From the NCBI RefSeq assembly GCF_002813555.1, contig NZ_CP025057.1, forward strand, positions 372,001 to 436,000: 64,000 nt of DNA. The letters run 5' to 3'. Position 1 is the stretch's first letter. The number at the start of each line of letters is the position of its first letter. Position numbers and translations under genes: made by a program. Source of the DNA: Spiroplasma floricola 23-6. GTDB lineage: Bacteria; Bacillota_I; Bacilli_A; Mycoplasmatales; Mycoplasmataceae. A model generated the notes under the pieces. The model had not been told where the DNA came from and made no database searches. It saw only the letters and a program-made list of their open reading frames with translations. Below are positions 8,508-18,965 of this stretch, in pieces.

Positions 8508-10505
8508 ATGGCTAAAACAAAACAAAAGGATAATTTTCAAGAAGTGATTCCTCAAAATAAAGGTTCTATGCCTGAATTTAAAACAAAAAGAAGTGGTAAA
8601 TCATTTTTTGCAATTATCTCTCATTACATAAAAAGACATCCAATGATAGGTGTATTTTTAGTAATACTTACTTTGGCTTCTTCAATTACTAGTGTACTAA
8701 GTCCGAAAATAATTGAAAATATAATGACTGTTTTAACAGCTCCAACTGGTTTAAATAAGGATTGACCAGGTCTAGAAAATGGATGAGAAAATGCAAATAT
8801 TTCATCAATTCAAGAGGCACTTAATAGTATTCATAATGCTAGAAATACTCTTTTAGTAACTGTTAAAGGTGAACCAGGTAGTTACTTCTTTACAACAGGG
8901 CTTTTTGGTCTTGATTTGCGTTGACAAGATTGAATTTATGTTCAATTAGGTCTATTTGGTTCATTGGCAATATTTACATTTGCTTCAAACTTCCTTGCAG
9001 GAATTATGGGTAAAAATATTGAAATTGAATTAAGAAACAAAGCACTTGAAAAATTAGTTAAACAAGATATGAGTTATTACTCAGATAAAAAAATTGGTGA
9101 AATTTTAACAAAAATTGTATCTGATACACAAATTATTGGTGATCAAGCACAGCAAGTACCAGTTACAATGATGAGTGCAGCATTTACATTCTTTGGAGCA
9201 TTAATTATGATGTTTACAATTAATGTTTATTTAACAGTAGTTGTAATAGTTACTATGGCAATTATTGTTACTTCAATTTTCTCTACATTTGGAGTGGTTA
9301 AAAAAGCTGCTTTAAAAACAAGAGATTCAATTACAAACATTAACGGAGATGTAACTGACAGAATTGCAACAGTTAGATTGATTAAAGCTTCAGGAACAGA
9401 AAACTATGAAACTGAAAGATTTAAAGAAATTCACAAAGATTACTTTAAAAAATCAAGTAGTTTAATAAAATTACAATCAACAGTTATTACAGTTTTAGTA
9501 GCAGGGGTAAGTTCAATTCAGATGATTATTGTTATAGCAGCAGCTATAAAATGACATAATGAACCAGGAACTCTTTCAATAGTTTTAACAGCATTTATTT
9601 CTTCAGTTGGGACAATGGTAGGTCCAATTATGCAAGTTGCTAGATTACAAGCTGGATTAATAATGGCATCAACTTCTGCTGTTAGAATAGAAGAAATTCT
9701 TGGAGCAAAATCAAGAATTGATCCTCACTATGATCCTAGTGAAGGAATTCATATTGAAAATATTGACAAAGATATTATTTTTAAAGATGTTGAATTTAGA
9801 TATCCTGAAAAACCAGAAAAAGTAATTATTCCTAAATTTTCATTTACATTTGAACATGGTAAATCATATGCATTTGTTGGAGAAACTGGAGCAGGGAAAT
9901 CAACAATTGCAAAACTTTTATTAAGATTTTATGACCCATATAAAGGTAATGTTTTAATTAATGAAAAATATGATTTAAAAGAAGTTAATTTGGCAAGTTA
10001 CTTAGATAAAGTTGGTTATGTTGAACAAGAACCTCAAATTCTATTTGGAGATGTTTTAGATAACATTAAATATGGGAGATTTGATGCAACAGATGAAGAA
10101 GCAATTGAAGCTGCTAAGTTGGCTGAATTACATGATTTAGTTATGACTTGACCTGAAGGATATAAAACAATTCTTGGTGAAAGAGGATTTATGTTATCAG
10201 GGGGTCAAAAACAAAGACTTGTTATTGCAAGAATGTTCTTGAAAGATCCACAATTATTAATTTTAGATGAAGCAACAAGTGCTTTAGATAATATTGTAGA
10301 AAAAGAAATTCAAGCAAAATTAGATAGTTTAATGAAAGGTAGAACAACTGTTACTATCGCTCATAGATTAAGTACTATTAAAAATGTTGATCAAATTATT
10401 GTTCTTGCACCAGAAAAAGGTATTGCTCAGGTGGGAACTTTTAGTGAATTAAAAAATAAAGATGGACATTTTAAAAAACTATATGATGCAGGTCTTATGG
10501 GATAA
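8508..10505 (+). CDS. ABC exporter, fused permease and ATPase (multidrug/lipid type)
   Basis: Half-transporter of 665 residues: about six membrane helices (residues 40-350), then one ATPase domain. Walker [10 protein letters not shown] is at about 459, the signature LSGGQKQR at about 562, Walker [13 protein letters not shown] at about 583, and the H-loop IAHRLS soon after. The permease has the export-type coupling segment [11 protein letters not shown]. Between helices 1 and 2 there is an unusually long extracytoplasmic loop of about 70 residues. It is a paralogue of the frameshifted exporter at 58018-59876, which has the same [11 protein letters not shown]-type and GYVEQEP motifs; the two may have formed a heterodimer. 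Substrate unknown. Confidence 0.93.
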
Positions 10506-10537
10506 AAAGTAAAGCTTTTAAAGTTTTACTTTTTTTA
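10504..10537 (+). terminator. Intrinsic terminator after the first exporter
   Basis: Stem AAAAAGTAAA / TTTACTTTTT with an A/T-rich loop, ending in T-run. Confidence 0.8.
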
Positions 10538-10637
10538 TTAAAATATTTTTAACTTTTCTTTTATAGATTTACTAAAATTTTTTTAGTATATTATAGAAAA
10601 GTAGACAATTTTTAAAGTCATAGAAAGTGTAAATAAA

Positions 10638-12245
10638 ATGATAAATGATGAAAAAATAATAGATAATAAAAAACCACAAATCGATGAAAATAGAGCATTA
10701 GTTGAAATTATAAATGTATCAAAAGTTTATAAAAATAAAAAAGCTCTAGATGATGTTAGCTTAATTATTAATCCAGGAGATAGAATTGGAGTAATTGGAC
10801 CTAATGGTGGGGGTAAATCTACATTAAGTGAAATTATTGGTGGAATTAGAAAACCAACAACAGGGAAAGTTACTAGACAAGAAAATATGACTCTGGGTTT
10901 ACAATTTCAAGAATCAAAATATCCAATTGGTATAACAGTTTTAGATATGATTAAGTATTATTTAGAGACTTTTAATATTCCAATGACAGAAGAAAATTTA
11001 AATGAAATTTTAAAAAAATTTCAAATAGATAGTTTTAAAAAGAAATTTTTAGAAGGATTAAGTGGAGGACAACAACAAAGAGTAAATATTCTTTTAAGTT
11101 TAATTCATAATCCCGATTTAGTTATTTTTGATGAAATTTCAACTGGTCTTGATATTGAAGTTAGAAGTGAAATCTTTGATGCAATTAAAGAGAATGTTAT
11201 AAATAAAAATAAAGCAATGATTTTAGTTACTCATATGATGAGCGAAATTGAAGAACTTTGTGAGAAATATATTTATATTCATAATGGTGTGATTAAAGAA
11301 AGAGGTCTTGTAAAAGATTTAGTAGCAAAATACGGATCAGTTCATAATTTCACATGAAAAAAATTTAAAGAAGAAAAAGCCCATGATATGGAATCTATAT
11401 CAGAGGTACCTAATAAAAAAAGTAAAAATAGACTTGATAGAATAATAAACAGTGAAAAAGATAAAGGTAAAAATATACCTTTAATAAAATTATTATTGAA
11501 ATATTACTATAAAGGTTTTGCAGTTCCTTTTTTCTTATTTTTCTTTCCACTAATTTTATTATTCTTAGAGGGATTTGTCTTTAAAATGATGCCAGTGGTT
11601 GAAGGTCAAGCAAAATGAACTTTATTACATAATTTAATAGGTTCTCTAGCACTTATGCAAATAATATCAGTTGGTATTTTTATAGTTCCACAAACGATTT
11701 TAGAATTTAAAAATAGTGTTCTTATGAAAAGGATAGGAGCTACAAATATAAAACCAATTTTCTTTATATTGACTGTTGTTCTTATGGGGATATTCTTTAT
11801 GATAATTGGTTTCTTATGAACTTTACTTTGAGCTGGAATAATGTTTGGAAATGAATTTGGTTGAGCTAATGTTGCTTTACCATATCAAATTGGTGAATCT
11901 TTACCTTTCTTATTGTTAACTTTAGTTCAATCAGTATCATTAGGAATGTTACTAGCAAGTATTTTTAAATCAACAACAACTTATATTGCTGTTTCAAATG
12001 TTCTTTATATGCCTATAGCATTTTTAAGTGGATCATTTATTCCAATTGATTTAATTATGGCAAGTAGTGTTTTAAAATATGCCACTTATTTGAATATATT
12101 TAAATATTGTATGGATCCATTTATAAGTGCTTGAGCAGGAAGATTTGTCTTCAATGTAACTACAGGAGTTTATCTTGGTGTTTCTCTTGCTATGGTTACT
12201 GCATTCACACTAGGAGCTTCATTCAAACTTAAATGAGAGTCATAA
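10638..12245 (+). CDS. ABC transporter, ATPase fused to ABC-2 type permease
   Basis: A single 535-residue chain with an N-terminal ATPase and a C-terminal permease. The ATPase shows Walker A GPNGGGKST (about 54-62), signature LSGGQQQR (about 142), Walker B LVIFDEIS and switch His VTHMM. After a charged linker (about 240-280) the permease has six hydrophobic segments, ending near the C-terminus, with the ABC-2 feature LSGSFIPIDL. In most bacteria ABC-2 ATPase and permease are separate genes; this order resembles eukaryotic ABCG half-transporters. Several TGA codons (11355, 11616, 12132) are Trp. Export of lipid, polysaccharide, peptide or drug is possible; the substrate is unknown. A -10-like TATTAT is at 10589-10594. 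Confidence 0.88.
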
Positions 12246-12260
12246 TAGAGATAAATTTTT

Positions 12261-12298
12261 AAAATTAAATGAACTTAACAGTTCTTATTTAATTTTTT
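12261..12298 (+). terminator. Intrinsic terminator after the fused ABC-2 transporter
   Basis: AAAATTAAAT-GAAC paired with GTTC-(TT)-ATTTAATTTT, small TTAACA loop, T-rich end. Confidence 0.8.
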
Positions 12299-12310
12299 AA
12301 ATTTATTTTT

Positions 12311-12319
12311 TGTTATAAT
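12311..12319 (+). promoter_or_regulatory. Extended -10 promoter of trmFO, placed for a leaderless mRNA
   Basis: TGtTATAAT at 12311-12319. Only six bases separate the box from the ATG at 12326, so transcription should start at or within a base or two of the start codon. There is no Shine-Dalgarno in between. Confidence 0.65.
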
Positions 12320-12325
12320 CAATAA

Positions 12326-13645
12326 ATGGAAAAAATAGTTAATATAATTGGAGCAGGTCTTTCAGGATGTGAAGCAGCTTATCAATTATCAAAAAGAAAT
12401 ATAAAAGTAAAATTATATGAAAAAAAATCTATTGAAAGGAATCCTGTTCAAAAATTAGATTATTTTGCAGAATTAGTTTGTTCAAATACTTTAAGATCTA
12501 CAGATTTAAAAAATGCTGTAGGTACTCTTAAAGATGAAATGAGAATGTTTGATTCATTAATAATAAAGGCAGCAGAATTTGCTCAAATTCCAGCTGGAGG
12601 AAGTCTAGCAGTTGATAGAGATAAATTTTCAAAATATATTACTGATACAATGAAAAATGACAATAATATTGAAGTTATTGAAAAAGAATATACAAAAATT
12701 AATAAAAATGAAATAACTTTAATTGCATCAGGACCACTAACAAGTGAGAATTTGCAACTTGAAATTGCTTCGTTAATTGGTGAAGATTATTTTTATTTTT
12801 TTGACGCAGTGGCACCAATTATTACAAAAGATTCTATTGATATGAGTATTGCTTTTAGAAAAAACAGATATGAAAAAGGAGAGACACAAGATTATATAAA
12901 TTGTCCTATGAATAAAGAACAATATGAGTTATTTTATAATGAACTTGTAAATGCACAATTAGCTCCAGTTCATTTAGAATCAGAAAAAAATTTAAAATAT
13001 TTTGAAGGATGTATGCCTATTGAAGTTATGGCTAAAAGAGGTTTTGATACATTAACTTTTGGTCCTTTAAAACCTGCTGGACTTAGAAATTTAGATGGAA
13101 GCAATAATTTTGCAGTAGTTCAATTAAGACAAGATAATGCAGCAGATAATTTATATAACTTTGTTGGTTTTCAAACAAATTTAACATGATCTGAACAAAA
13201 AAGAGTATTTAGATTAATTCCTGGATTAGAAAAAGCTAATTTTGTAAGATATGGAGTTATGCATCAAAATAACTTTATTAATTCACCAAAACTTTTAAAT
13301 GAATTTAATCAATTAAAATCAAATCCAAATATTTTCTTTGCGGGACAAATAACAGGAGTTGAAGGCTATGTTGAATCAACTTCTTCAGGAATAATTGCAG
13401 CAATTAATATAGCAAGAATGTTAAAAAATAAAGAACTTAAAAAATTTCCAAAAGATAGTGTAATGGGAGCATTACAAAATTATATAATTTCAACTGACTC
13501 TAAAAATTTTCAACCTATGAAAGCAAATTGAAGTATTGTTGAAAATTTAGAAATTAAGTTTAAAATTAAAAAAGAAGAAAAGAAAGAACTTTATTCAAAT
13601 AGAGCAATAAATTCAATGAAAGAATTTATTAAAACTTTATTTTAA
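12326..13645 (+). CDS. trmFO: Folate- and FAD-dependent m5U RNA methyltransferase, TrmFO/RlmFO family
   Basis: Makes 5-methyluridine in RNA using methylene-tetrahydrofolate and FAD. The 439-residue protein has the FAD motif [15 protein letters not shown] (residues 7-21), the family segment [12 protein letters not shown] with its catalytic-region Cys, the Gly-rich [11 protein letters not shown], and the C-terminal [15 protein letters not shown]. In most Firmicutes the enzyme methylates tRNA U54; in Mycoplasma capricolum a homologue (RlmFO) methylates 23S rRNA U1939 instead, so either target is possible. The start is supported by the conserved N-terminal FAD fold, yet no Shine-Dalgarno precedes it. 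Length is normal. TGA codons at 13187 and 13529 are Trp. Confidence 0.93.
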
Positions 13646-13661
13646 CAAATGAAAGGCGAAA

Positions 13662-15260
13662 ATGAAAGAAATTGATAAGCAAAGCATTTTTTGATTTGGA
13701 TTACACAATTTAGTTCAAGAAAATGCTCAATTAAAATATTATATTACTACTCAAAAAGAACTTATTTATAACTTATATCCAGTAGTTTATTTAGGTGTTA
13801 TTCAATATTCTCTATATAGAGGAATTGTTTTAGAAGAAATACCTCTAGAAGATAGTAATTCTTATACTGACTATATTTTAGAAAGATATGAAGAAATTTA
13901 TAAAATAAGATATAGATTTGTTAAAGATAAACCTAAAAAGGCTAATTTGAAGGATATAGAAACATATCAACTATGTGAAGAAATAATTTCAGATTTATTG
14001 CTCCCTTATATAAATGAATATTGCTTTAGAACATATGATATGTGAAAAAACTTAGTTCAAGCATATATAAGAGAATGTACAATAAATTATGAATATGATA
14101 TAAACCATAAATCAGATGATGGAAAAACAAAAACCTCAATGCTTTATCCTTTTTTCTTCACTTTAAGTTTAATTGCTATAGAAGAGAAACAAGGTTTATA
14201 TCAAAGAATTGAAAAATGTTATAAAAAGGAAGTTCTTTTAAGAAAATTTAATTCAGGAAGAGAATGAAAAGAAAAGGAATTAGATTATTTATCTGAGACA
14301 TATGAATTAATAAAAAATGATGAAGAGTGACTATTATTTTTAAGTAACTTTTCATCATCAAAATGAGATAATTTTGATTTAAAAGAGAGATTTAAAGCTT
14401 TATTTCAATTGACAAAACTAACAACAATACTAATGAAAGATGAAATTAGTGCAGTTACTATGCTTGATGATGGAGAAGAGTTATTTGATCAAGTTAAAAA
14501 TTATTTACCATTGTTTATTTTTGAAGATAAGATATTCAAAAAGGAAAATGAGCTTAAAAGAGATTTAAAAAACTCAGAAATAAAAGTATTGTCACCTTTT
14601 GCAAATCAAAACATAAATATAGAGGTTTTAATTCCATATATTGAAACAAAAGGAGAAAGATTTGTAAATTATAATAAAGCTACTTTAGTAAGAACTTCAG
14701 AAATTATATATACTGTTCTTGCAAAATTAAGATTGATATTATTAATTCACGAATATTTACCTAGTTTGATTGATTCTAGAATATGGCCAAAGAAAAAATT
14801 ATTTGTGGATGTTCTTAATTTATTTGAAGAGCAAAAAGAGGGTAAATTTAAAAGAATTTTGGATGTTGAAAATTTATTAGTATCAGATTTTTTGATTACA
14901 GAAGATAATATTAATGAAGTTTTGGAGTTGAAGTATACAAATATTGAAGATTTTTATAATAAAGCTTTTTTTTATAAAATAGGAAAGATTATGAGTTTAA
15001 TGTTGGGTGTTGAAAGTACAACAGCATCTAAAATGAACTATGATTTAGGTGAACTATTTAAAAATATAATAATTTTAATGGGACCTCATCCTCTTGATCA
15101 TACAGTTCAAACCAATGAAGTTATTGAAAAATTATACTCAAATTTTAAAAATATGTGTTTTGATTATGAAAAAATGTTTGAAAATAATATACAAAAATCA
15201 AAAAACTATATCTCTAATCTAGAATTACCTTTAAAATTATTAAGATGAAAAAAAGATTAA
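13662..15260 (+). CDS. Hypothetical protein, 532 residues
   Basis: I do not recognise this family. The ATG at 13662 lies 16 bases after the trmFO stop, behind a weak AAAGGCG. The protein is soluble in character, mostly alpha-helical by composition, rich in Leu, Lys, Glu, Tyr and Phe, with no signal peptide, no evident membrane helix and no nucleotide-binding motif. Six or more TGA codons are Trp, which supports genuine coding. Its closeness to trmFO suggests cotranscription. A tRNA gene with its own terminator follows. Confidence 0.8.
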
Positions 15261-15312
15261 AAATAAATAGTATTATTTAAAAAAATTTGCTATTATTATT
15301 TTGTCTTATTTT

Positions 15313-15389
15313 GCCCACGTAGCTCAGTAGGATAGAGCATGCGCCTTCTAAGCGTAGGGTCAGAAGTTCGAATCTTCTCGTGGGCGCCA
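15313..15389 (+). tRNA. tRNA-Arg (anticodon UCU)
   Basis: Complete 77-base cloverleaf with encoded CCA: acceptor GCCCACG pairs with CGTGGGC, D arm GCTC/GAGC, anticodon arm TGCGC-CTTCTAA-GCGTA with anticodon TCT, T arm AGAAG-TTCGAAT-CTTCT, discriminator G. It reads AGA, the dominant Arg codon in this A/T-rich genome. Confidence 0.97.
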
Positions 15390-15402
15390 TTAAGAAAAAT
15401 AG

Positions 15403-15431
15403 ATACTAGTTTGTGAACTAGTATTTTTTTT
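15403..15431 (+). terminator. Intrinsic terminator after tRNA-Arg
   Basis: Perfect 9-bp stem ATACTAGTT / AACTAGTAT, loop TGTG, eight T. Confidence 0.93.
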
Positions 15432-15481
15432 ATAATTTTGTAATATAATAGAGAGTAGAATGAAAATCTAGGAGCAAAAAT

Positions 15482-16249
15482 ATGAAATTAAAATACAATC
15501 ATAAAATTTCAAATAATAATAAATATGATTTGATAGCAACAACCTACTTAAGCTATTTTGTAGATCCAGTTTACAATCATTTCAACAGAATAAAATTAGA
15601 TAATTTTGAAATATTAGAGTGTGATAATCATTCAAATGCAATTGTTACAAGTAATTGAAATTATAAAGAAAATTTTTCACGGGAACTAAAAAAATATGAA
15701 CCAAAGTATTTAATTAATTTCACTGAAAAAGCTTATAACAATCAACCTCTAGAAAATATTAAATTTAAAGGTAATTACAAGTTTATGGAATTAAATTTAA
15801 ATAAGATTAAAAGATTTAGTAATTATGAAATTAAAAATACTGAATTTCTAAAATTAGAAAATAAAAAAGAATTAGACTCGTTTGTAAAAATAATAGCAGA
15901 AGTATTTAGTGATGAAGTAAGTGACTCTAATAAGTTTTATGGAATTTTTGATGAATATCAGCAAATTAGTGAATTATTTGTTGTCAAATATAACAATGAA
16001 ATTGTTGGTACAGGGCATTTAACTCATTTTGATAACAAGTGTACAATTGTTGATGATATTGCAATTAGTGAAAAAGCAAGAGGAAAAGGTATTGCAACAT
16101 TTTTAATGAAATCGCTTATAAATTGGTCAATGGAAAAAAACCAAAATGAGCTTTATTTATTTGGAAGTGATGATGCTTTTAATATTTACAAAAAGTTGGG
16201 TTTCAAAGAAGATAAGTTTTGACTTGAACAATTTCAATTTAATTATTAA
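15482..16249 (+). CDS. GNAT family N-acetyltransferase
   Basis: A 255-residue protein. The C-terminal half (about residues 105-250) is a GNAT acetyltransferase domain: motif A ISEKARGKGIATFLM carries the acetyl-CoA pyrophosphate-binding RGKGIA, preceded by a beta strand TIVDDIAI and followed by the YKKLGF motif. The first 100 residues do not match the fold clearly and may be a degenerate second GNAT-like or substrate domain. AGGAG before the ATG at 15482 supports the start. The acceptor substrate is unknown. Confidence 0.85.
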
Positions 16250-16278
16250 TCCATAAAAGAAAAGTTAGGAATGAAGAT

Positions 16279-17529
16279 ATGAAAAAGTTTAGTATACAAT
16301 TAGTATTTATATGTGTGTTATTTTTTATGTATTACTTTTATAATGCATGAGTAAATAGTTTGGATAAAACAGATTTGATGTTTCAATTATTTGATCCATT
16401 TAAGTTAATATTACTAGGTATGATTTTTACTGTAATTTATGGTGCTATTAAAAATCTATTATTTTCTAGATTTGTTAATTTAAAAAGTTATAGAAAAAAT
16501 TTAAGAAATAATATATTGTTTGAATTTGAAAACACAATAACTTACATTCAAGGTTTGAAAAAAATTATTGATCATAATGATGTTTTAGAAGCAAAAAAAG
16601 CTTTAAAACATTTTAAAACAATTAGTTATAAACCCATTTATCTTTCAGATTTTATGGAGGTTTTAGCAAATGCACTATTAATGGAAAAAGATATTTCCGT
16701 ATATAGTAATTCTGTTGAAGTAATTCTGGAAAATATTAATACCAATTTTAAATTGGAGAGAGAAAGAACTCTTAAAAATCAAAAGGGAATGATGGAAATC
16801 AAAATGTCTGAATCTTATTTTACAAATAGTAGTTGAGATTCAATCAAATATAATTTAGCTTTAAATAATCTGGACAATAGTAAATCAAGTAGATGAAAAA
16901 TCTCAAGTTTATATATTTCTAAATTTAAAAACTCATTGTTTATATCATTTATGATAAATACTTTAATTTTTGCTTTTGTAGGAATTGGAATGTATTTAAA
17001 TAAAACAGCTGTTAATAATTATGTATTTGTAGGTTTTATTGCCTCATTACTTATAATTGCTATGGTTCATTATAATGTTTCAATATTTATGTCTTCTAAA
17101 AAAATGGATATAAATATCTATTGAAGTCATTTACTTGTTTATTATTTAATAATTACAATAATATTTGCAAATATTATTTTAAATATAGTATTTTTCCCAA
17201 AAGTTTCACCTGATCAAGAAAGTAAAGAGGCTCCATGATATAATTCTGAATTACTTAATTTTTTAAAAAATTTACTTTATATTGTATTTTCAACAATGTT
17301 ATTAACATATGTTTTTGGTGGTCTTTTAGAGTTACTTGAAAATAGTAAATTTAATTGAAAAAACTCTATTGAAGCTTTTATATTACCATTAGTTATATTT
17401 ATAACTACTTTAGTTATAAATATATTGTCAATTAAAAGTGATGATAACAGCTTATATATTATAAATTTTGCTATATTAATATTATTTTGAGTTTTTATAG
17501 GTATATGAAATAAATTTTTCTCAAAATAA
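16279..17529 (+). CDS. Multi-pass membrane protein of unknown function
   Basis: A 416-residue protein with about eight hydrophobic segments: two near the N-terminus (residues about 5-22 and 38-55), then a cytoplasmic-like charged stretch (about 60-210), then five or six more in the C-terminal half. I chose ATG 16279 with AGGA at 16267-16270. No transporter or enzyme motif is visible. TGA codons for Trp are frequent. It follows the acetyltransferase by 29 bases and is probably cotranscribed. Confidence 0.8.
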
Positions 17530-17589
17530 TTAAAACTTAAAAATATTTTTAAAAAACTAAAATTTTATATTAAATAAAATCATTTAGCA

Positions 17590-17609
17590 TAAAGTCTATA
17601 AAGACTTTA
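17590..17609 (+). terminator. Hairpin between the membrane protein and a small gene
   Basis: Perfect 8-bp stem TAAAGTCT / AGACTTTA with loop ATAA. The run of T is missing (TAATATT follows), so it may be a weak terminator or an RNA-stability hairpin. Confidence 0.45.
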
Positions 17610-17622
17610 ATATTAAAAGGTT

Positions 17623-17763
17623 ATGAAAAGAAGTATACATACTAAAATTTGTTATAAGTGTAAATTAAAAATTGAAGAAAGAGAGGAATATAAATATTTT
17701 GAAGAGGAAGATATTTTTTCTAATAGAGTAATATTTTATGCTCACGAAGAATGTTTAAAATAA
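17623..17763 (+). CDS. Small zinc-finger-like protein, 46 residues
   Basis: Short ORF starting ATG 17623 with AAAAGG two bases upstream and ending TAA. It has ICYKCKLKI near the N-terminus and AHEECL at the C-terminus, giving a C-x2-C ... H-x3-C pattern typical of a minimal zinc-binding knuckle. The middle is Glu/Lys rich. A terminator hairpin overlaps its stop codon, which supports an expressed gene. Function unknown. Confidence 0.62.
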   Translation: MKRSIHTKICYKCKLKIEEREEYKYFEEEDIFSNRVIFYAHEECLK

Positions 17764-17800
17764 GTTTGTTAAGTAATTTAACTTGACAAACTTATTTTTT
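17758..17800 (+). terminator. Intrinsic terminator after the small zinc-finger gene
   Basis: 12-bp outer stem AAATAAGTTTGT / ACAAACTTATTT with an inner TTAAGT hairpin, then T-run. Confidence 0.85.
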
Positions 17801-17810
17801 AATTTATTAT
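17783..17810 (+). promoter_or_regulatory. Promoter of the rpsP operon
   Basis: Consensus -35 TTGACA at 17783-17788 and -10 TATTAT at 17805-17810 with a 16-bp spacer. The ATG of rpsP is 37 bases after the -10. The -35 lies inside the right arm of the preceding terminator. The same TTGACA-16-TATTAT layout occurs before clpB. Confidence 0.65.
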
Positions 17811-17846
17811 TATTAATGTTATTAAATAGAAATAAAAGGAGGAAAC

Positions 17847-18215
17847 ATGGTTAAATTAAGATTAAAAAGAGCTGGTAAAAAAAGAGCCGCATTTTATAGA
17901 ATTGTTGCTTCTGACGCTCGTGTTAAACGTGATGGAGAATATATAGAATTAATTGGAACTTATAATCCAATTAATGGTGAAGTAAATGTTCAAAAAGAAA
18001 TAGCATTAAAATGATTGCAACAAGGTGCTCAACCAACAGATACTGTAAGAAATATTCTTTCAAAAGAAGGTGTTATGACTGATTTACACAATGTTAAATT
18101 AGCAAATAAAAACTCACAACCTAAAAAAGAAAAAGTTGCTAAAAAACCTGCAGCTAAAAAAGCAACTAGTGCAGCTAAAAAACCTGCAGCTAAAAAAGCG
18201 GTTTCTGCAGAATAA
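17847..18215 (+). CDS. rpsP: 30S ribosomal protein S16
   Basis: S16 stabilises the 5' domain of 16S rRNA in the small subunit. The first 85 residues carry the family pattern [30 protein letters not shown] and LIGTYNP. The protein (122 residues) is longer than the usual 75-90 because of a C-terminal Lys/Ala/Pro tail (about 93-122), built of repeated [10 protein letters not shown]-like units encoded by a DNA direct repeat. The start has a perfect AAAGGAGG. It leads the rpsP, KH-like, rimM, trmD, rplS operon; the stop is 2 bases from the next ATG. Confidence 0.97.
18138..18199 (+). repeat. 26-bp direct repeat in the S16 tail
   Basis: Two identical 26-base copies, 18138-18163 and 18174-18199, encode the Lys/Ala/Pro tail of S16. 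Period is 36 bases (12 codons). Slippage here would change tail length in frame. Confidence 0.85.
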
Positions 18216-18217
18216 TT

Positions 18218-18478
18218 ATGAAAGATATTTTTAAAATATTAGATGAATTGTTAAAAAATATTATTCCTGTTGAAATTAAATATGTTTTCAAGGAAAAATA
18301 TGAAACTGATCAAAAGTACGAATTCATATTATTAATTGAGAAAAGAGATTCTATTCTTTTTAAAGATAAAAAAACAGAAAATCTTGCTGAATCTATTACT
18401 AATATTTGCAATTCGCAAGCGTCAACTTTTTCTAAAAAGATAGCTATAGATTTAGAGGTATTAGAATCATATGCTTAA
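18218..18478 (+). CDS. KhpA-like KH-domain protein, divergent
   Basis: An 86-residue protein in exactly the slot occupied in Bacillus by the RNA-binding protein KhpA (YlqC), between rpsP and rimM. The pattern of strands and helices (ILFKDKKTENLAESI, then KKIAIDLEVLES) fits the end of a type II KH domain. The GxxG loop that contacts RNA is not present; KDKK stands in its place. So RNA binding is doubtful or altered. Its end overlaps rimM by 8 bases. The assignment rests mainly on synteny. Confidence 0.6.
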   Translation: MKDIFKILDELLKNIIPVEIKYVFKEKYETDQKYEFILLIEKRDSILFKDKKTENLAESITNICNSQASTFSKKIAIDLEVLESYA

Positions 18479-18965
18479 TAATCTAAAAAAAATAGGAAAA
18501 ATTGTTGGAACACATGGTTTAAAAGGTGAAATAAAATTTAAATTAGAAAATAATTTTATTCTTACTGGTGATTTTCTAAATCAACAAATATTTCTAGAAA
18601 ATAGTTTGAAAAATTTAGATGTGTTTGAAGTTAAGAAATCTTATTTCTTAAATAAAAAGCATATAATTGCTCTTGAAAATATAACAAGTATTGATAGTGC
18701 TCAAAAATTAGTAAATAATATTGTTTATGTTAAAAAAGATTCTGAATTTATTGAAGAGGCATTTAGCTATATAGATTTTAAATGCTTTTACAATAATAAA
18801 CTTTATGGAAAAGTTATTGATGAAATGTTTAATGGAGCACAAGATTTAATTAAATTAAAAACTGAAAATAAAGAATTTTGAATTCCTTGCGTTGATTTTT
18901 ATCTGGAAAAAATTGATGTAGTCAATAAAGAAATATATTTAAAAGAAATTGAGGTTTTACTATAA
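18471..18965 (+). CDS. rimM: Ribosome maturation factor RimM
   Basis: Helps process and assemble the 30S subunit head, binding S19. The 164-residue protein starts with the hallmark [16 protein letters not shown] (residues 7-22), followed by the beta-barrel N domain and a C-terminal PRC-barrel ([23 protein letters not shown]). Length is normal. The ATG is inside the end of the preceding gene. A TGA (18879) is Trp in the PRC barrel (WIPCVDFY). The final TAA shares bases with the unusual trmD start. Confidence 0.95.
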
